Of a stretch of 64,000 nucleotides of DNA, positions 61,058 to 64,000 are shown piece after piece (positions within the stretch are counted from its first letter, which is position 1; each line of letters opens with the position of its first letter). This stretch comes from Ottowia oryzae (GTDB taxonomy: Bacteria; Pseudomonadota; Gammaproteobacteria; Burkholderiales; Burkholderiaceae_C). The notes beneath the pieces were generated by a model. The model saw nothing but the letters and a program-made list of their open reading frames with translations, was not told the origin of the DNA and made no database searches. A program made the position numbers and the translations under genes. The DNA lies in contig NZ_CP027666.1 in assembly GCF_003008535.1 (NCBI RefSeq), positions 2,097,501 through 2,161,500 on the forward strand, read 5' to 3'.

Positions 61058-62176
61058 ATGAACGATTCAGCCGTCGTCCTGTTTGACTACCTGCCCGCCG
61101 CCAACGGCAAACGCTTTGGCGTGGCTACGCTCAACTCACCCGCTTCGCTGAATTCGCTGTCGGTGGACATGGTGCGTTTGCTGACGCCCCAGTTGCGCGA
61201 CTGGGCGCAAGACCCCAGCGTGGCGGGCGTGCTGCTGCAGGCCGCGGGCGAAAAGGCTTTTTGCGCCGGTGGCGATCTGCGCCAGCTGTACCAGACGCTG
61301 CTGGATCGCCGCGATCAGCGCAACGAATACGCCGAGCGCTTCTTTGGCGAAGAGTACGAGCTGGACGATTTGATCCACAACTTCCCCAAGCCCTTCCTGT
61401 GCTGGGGCCACGGCATCGTGATGGGCGGCGGCGTGGGCCTGATGGTGGGCGCCTCGCACCGCGTGGTGACCGAAGGCAGCCGCGTGGCCATGCCCGAGAT
61501 CAACATCGGCCTGTACCCCGACGTGGGCGGCAGCTGGTTCGTGCGCCGCGCGCCTGGCCGCACCGGGCTGTTTCTGGCGCTGACGGCGGCGCAGGTGAAC
61601 GGCAGCGACGCCATCTTTGCCGGCTGGGCCGACGTGCTGGTGCCGCATGCGCGCAAGGCGCAGGTGCTGGACGCCATCGCCGCGCACGGGTGGACGGGCG
61701 ATGCCGACGCCGACCGCGCCGCGCTGTCGCGCATCCTGGCGCAAGCGGGCGAGGGTGCCGAGCGCCCCGCGTCGAAGCTGCGCGAACACTACGACACCAT
61801 CGAAGCGCTGATGGCCGGCGACGACCTGCTGGACATCGCCCAGCGCTTGCGCACGCTGAAAACCGAAGACGCGTGGCTGCAAGGCGCGGCCAAGGCCTTC
61901 AACAAGGGCGCGCCCAGCTCCATCGCGCTGACCTGGGCGCTGTGGCAGCGCGTGCCGCGCATGTCGCTGGCCGAGGTGTTTCGCCTGGAGTACTGGGCTT
62001 CGCTGGGTTTTTGCGCGCACCACGACTTCGCCGAAGGCATTCGCGCCGTGCTGGTCGACAAAGACCGCAACCCGCAGTGGCAACCCGCCACGCTGGAAGA
62101 CATCACCCCGGCCTTCGTGGCCGACCACCTGCGCCCGCGCGGCGAAATGGCGCCCGAGCTGGTGCCGCTGCGCTGA
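61058..62176 (+). CDS. 3-Hydroxyisobutyryl-CoA hydrolase (enoyl-CoA hydratase family)
   Basis: A 372-residue crotonase-fold protein. Oxyanion sequence KAFCAGGDLRQLY (about residues 66-78) and GIVMGGGVGLMVGAS, then AMPEINIGLYPDVGGSWF with the active-site Glu. The long C-terminus and neighbours identify it as HIBCH, not a plain enoyl-CoA hydratase. It yields 3-hydroxyisobutyrate, the MmsB substrate. Confidence 0.92.
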   Translation: MNDSAVVLFDYLPAANGKRFGVATLNSPASLNSLSVDMVRLLTPQLRDWAQDPSVAGVLLQAAGEKAFCAGGDLRQLYQTLLDRRDQRNEYAERFFGEEYELDDLIHNFPKPFLCWGHGIVMGGGVGLMVGASHRVVTEGSRVAMPEINIGLYPDVGGSWFVRRAPGRTGLFLALTAAQVNGSDAIFAGWADVLVPHARKAQVLDAIAAHGWTGDADADRAALSRILAQAGEGAERPASKLREHYDTIEALMAGDDLLDIAQRLRTLKTEDAWLQGAAKAFNKGAPSSIALTWALWQRVPRMSLAEVFRLEYWASLGFCAHHDFAEGIRAVLVDKDRNPQWQPATLEDITPAFVADHLRPRGEMAPELVPLR

Positions 62177-62243
62177 CTTGCGCTGAACAGCGCATCGCCG
62201 CACCGCACGCCAGAACACTTCACGCATTCCAAAGGAGACAGAC

Positions 62244-63131
62244 ATGAAAGTTGCATTCATTGGCCTGGGCAACATGGGCGGCCCGATGGCCATCAACCTG
62301 AAGCGCGCCGGCTATACCGTGCAGGCGTTTGACCTCAGCGCCGACGCCATCGCCAAGGTGCGCGCGGAAGGCGTGGACGTGGCGGCTTCCGCGCGTGAGG
62401 CGGTGCAGGGCGCCGAAGTGGTCATTTCGATGCTGCCCGCCAGCAAGCACGTTGAGTCGCTCTACCTGGGCGACGAGGGGCTGATCAAGCTCATCCAGCC
62501 CGGCGCGTTGCTGATCGACTGCAGCACCATCGCCCCGGCATCGGCGCAAAAGGTAGCGGCGGCCGCCACCAGCCAAGGCCTGCAGATGATCGACGCGCCC
62601 GTCTCGGGCGGCGTGGCCGGCGCCACCGCGGGCACGCTGACGTTCATCGTGGGCGGCCCCGCCGAGGCGCTGGAGCGTGCGCGCCCGGTGTTGCAGGCCA
62701 TGGGCAAGAACATCTTCCACATGGGCGACGCGGGCGCCGGGCAAGTGGCCAAGCTGTGCAACAACATGGCGCTGGGCGTGATCATGGCCGTGACGGGCGA
62801 GGCCCTGGCGCTGGGCGCCGCACACGGGCTGGATGCAAAAACCCTGTCGCAGATGATGGCCGTGAGCACCGGCCGCAGCTGGGCCACCGAGGTGTGCAAC
62901 CCCTGGCCGGGCGTGCTGGAGAACGCGCCCGCGTCGCGCGGCTACAGCGGCGGCTTTGGCAACGACCTGATGCTCAAAGACATGGGCCTGGCGGTAGAAG
63001 CCGCCATTGGCGTGGGCGCCACGGTGCCGCTGGGCGAGCTGGCCCGCAACCTGTACGCGATGAACAAGCAGGCGGGGCGCGGCGGGCAGGATTTCTCCAG
63101 CGTGGTGCAGTTGATGACCAAGCCCGCCTGA
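62244..63131 (+). CDS. mmsB: 3-Hydroxyisobutyrate dehydrogenase
   Basis: Oxidises 3-hydroxyisobutyrate to methylmalonate semialdehyde. 295 residues; NAD loop VAFIGLGNMGGPMA (residues 3-16), substrate block DAPVSGGVAGATAGTL and catalytic Lys in GQVAKLCNNM (about residue 171). RBS AAAGGAGA is 7 bases before the ATG. Last gene of the operon. Confidence 0.96.
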   Translation: MKVAFIGLGNMGGPMAINLKRAGYTVQAFDLSADAIAKVRAEGVDVAASAREAVQGAEVVISMLPASKHVESLYLGDEGLIKLIQPGALLIDCSTIAPASAQKVAAAATSQGLQMIDAPVSGGVAGATAGTLTFIVGGPAEALERARPVLQAMGKNIFHMGDAGAGQVAKLCNNMALGVIMAVTGEALALGAAHGLDAKTLSQMMAVSTGRSWATEVCNPWPGVLENAPASRGYSGGFGNDLMLKDMGLAVEAAIGVGATVPLGELARNLYAMNKQAGRGGQDFSSVVQLMTKPA

Positions 63132-63147
63132 GCCCCTGAAACGCGCA

Positions 63148-63182
63148 AAGCGCCAGCACTTCGGAAGTGCTGACGCTTCTTT
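63148..63182 (+). terminator. Terminator after mmsB
   Basis: Long hairpin AAGCGCCAGCACTTC / GAAGTGCTGACGCTT (63148-63162 with 63164-63178, one mismatch) followed by a T-rich CTTTATT. It ends the valine operon. Confidence 0.85.
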
Positions 63183-63238
63183 ATTCATAGCTGCTGGCGC
63201 TGGTGCAGCGGGCGCCAGAGCCTTGTTTGACTTGAAAT
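63181..63238. repeat. Dispersed palindromic repeat, copy 13
   Basis: TTCATAGCTGCTGGCGCTGG ... GGGCGCCAGAGCC, immediately after the mmsB terminator and before the end of metE. Confidence 0.8.
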
Positions 63239-63384
63239 CCGGTTGCCCACCGGATCGCCATGCCGCCGCTTCTGCGCACGCCACCGGCTGATCGCCGGGG
63301 CATCCGGACAAGCCGAGGCAGGGCGGCGTCAGGTGCACGCTGCCGCTGCCCGCCGCCGGGTGCGGCAATCGGGCGACCCGCCGA

Positions 63385-64000
63385 TCAGGCGCTGACCGCC
63401 TCCTCCTGCTCGCGCAGCGCCTTGGCCGCCGCCACCATGTGCTCCAGCGCCGGAATCACTTCCGACCACTGGCGGGTTTTCAGGCCGCAATCCGGGTTCA
63501 CCCACAGCCGCTCGGCCGGGATGCGCTCGGCGGCTTTCTGCATCAGCTGCACGATGTGCTCCTGCGTGGGGATGTTGGGCGAATGGATGTCGTACACGCC
63601 GGGGCCGATCTCGTTCGGGTACTTGAAGTGGTCGAACGCGTCGAGCAGCTCCATGTCCGAGCGGCTGGTTTCGATGGTGATCACGTCCGCGTCCATCGCC
63701 GCGATGGACGCGATGATGTCGTTGAACTCCGAGTAGCACATGTGCGTGTGGATCTGCGTCTCATCGCGCACACCGTTGGCGGTGATGCGAAAGCTCTCCA
63801 CCGCCCAGTCCAGGTAGTCCTGCCATTGCGAGCGGCGCAGCGGCAGGCCTTCGCGCAGCGCGGCCTCGTCGATCTGGATGACGCGCACGCCGGCTTTTTC
63901 CAGATCCAGCACTTCCTCGCGGATGGCCAGCGCCAGCTGCAGGCAAGACACGCGCCGCGGCTGGTCGTCGCGCACGAAAGACCAGTTCAGGATGGTCACC
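63385..64000 (-). CDS. metE: Cobalamin-independent methionine synthase MetE, C-terminal part (cut by window edge)
   Basis: Partial gene reading off the right edge of the window; only the C-terminal 205 or so residues are present. It matches MetE: ILNWSFVRDDQPR, LALAIREEVLDLEKAGVRVIQIDEAALREGLPL, THMCYSEFNDII with zinc ligands His and Cys, ETSRSDMELLDAF and VNPDCGLKTRQW with the third Cys ligand. Methionine can thus be made without B12. Confidence 0.95.
   Translation of the reverse strand, partial: VTILNWSFVRDDQPRRVSCLQLALAIREEVLDLEKAGVRVIQIDEAALREGLPLRRSQWQDYLDWAVESFRITANGVRDETQIHTHMCYSEFNDIIASIAAMDADVITIETSRSDMELLDAFDHFKYPNEIGPGVYDIHSPNIPTQEHIVQLMQKAAERIPAERLWVNPDCGLKTRQWSEVIPALEHMVAAAKALREQEEAVSA

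Overview
The window is high-GC chromosomal DNA (a core line I counted by hand, 43801-43860, is 70% G+C). The gene content fits a betaproteobacterium of the Burkholderiales, most likely family Comamonadaceae: an Anbu-type proteasome homologue beside mutS, a DUF1631 protein, the gmk-rpoZ-spoT block, a one-polypeptide methylmalonyl-CoA mutase next to meaB and pccB/pccA, and about 18 copies or partial copies of an intergenic palindromic repeat (TAGCTGCCAGCGC...GCGCTGG type). I saw no rRNA, tRNA, CRISPR array, transposase or phage gene.

Layout. 0-4.4 kb: late cobalamin genes cobT, cobS, cobC, an orphan ABC ATPase and an AlkB-like dioxygenase. 4.4-8 kb: an 852-residue effector-like protein of unknown function and an alpha/beta hydrolase. 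8-14.3 kb: a complete RND efflux operon (membrane fusion protein, pump, outer-membrane lipoprotein). 14.6-25.7 kb: Anbu, MutS, a 79-residue unknown, a FUSC-family membrane protein, GreB, SpoT, RpoZ, Gmk and a DUF938 methyltransferase. 25.9-36 kb: a luciferase-like flavoprotein with a flavin reductase, an aspartoacylase-like hydrolase, an AhpD-like protein, DUF1631, an esterase, a formylglycine-generating-enzyme-like lipoprotein without its cysteines, an M23 peptidase and a frameshifted bacteriohemerythrin. 36-46 kb: a GntR regulator divergent from the propionyl-CoA operon (scpA, meaB, a kinase-like gene, pccB, a VOC protein, pccA). 46-49 kb: small housekeeping genes and a nicotinamidase. 48.9-56.6 kb: an accessory zone with an AT-rich TIR/DUF4062-like gene, a LysR gene remnant, an unknown secreted-type protein with an overlapping partner, and an RpiR-controlled aminotransferase/binding-protein/racemase-like operon. 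56.7-63.1 kb: a LysR-controlled valine catabolic operon (mmsA, acyl-CoA dehydrogenase, 3-hydroxyisobutyryl-CoA hydrolase, mmsB). The right edge cuts through metE.

The genes link functionally. The 57-63 kb operon degrades valine intermediates to propionyl-CoA; the 37-45 kb operon carboxylates propionyl-CoA and isomerises methylmalonyl-CoA to succinyl-CoA with an adenosylcobalamin enzyme; cobT/cobS/cobC complete that cofactor. metE at the edge supplies a B12-independent methionine synthase.

The best candidates for undescribed biology are the two-gene module at 50407-52265, the 852-residue protein at 4382-6940, the TIR-like gene at 48929, and the dispersed repeat family, which has entered reading frames of mutS and scpA. 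The 50.0-56.9 kb segment is bounded by direct copies of LysR sequence sharing an exact 47-bp match, so it may be a mobile or deletable unit.
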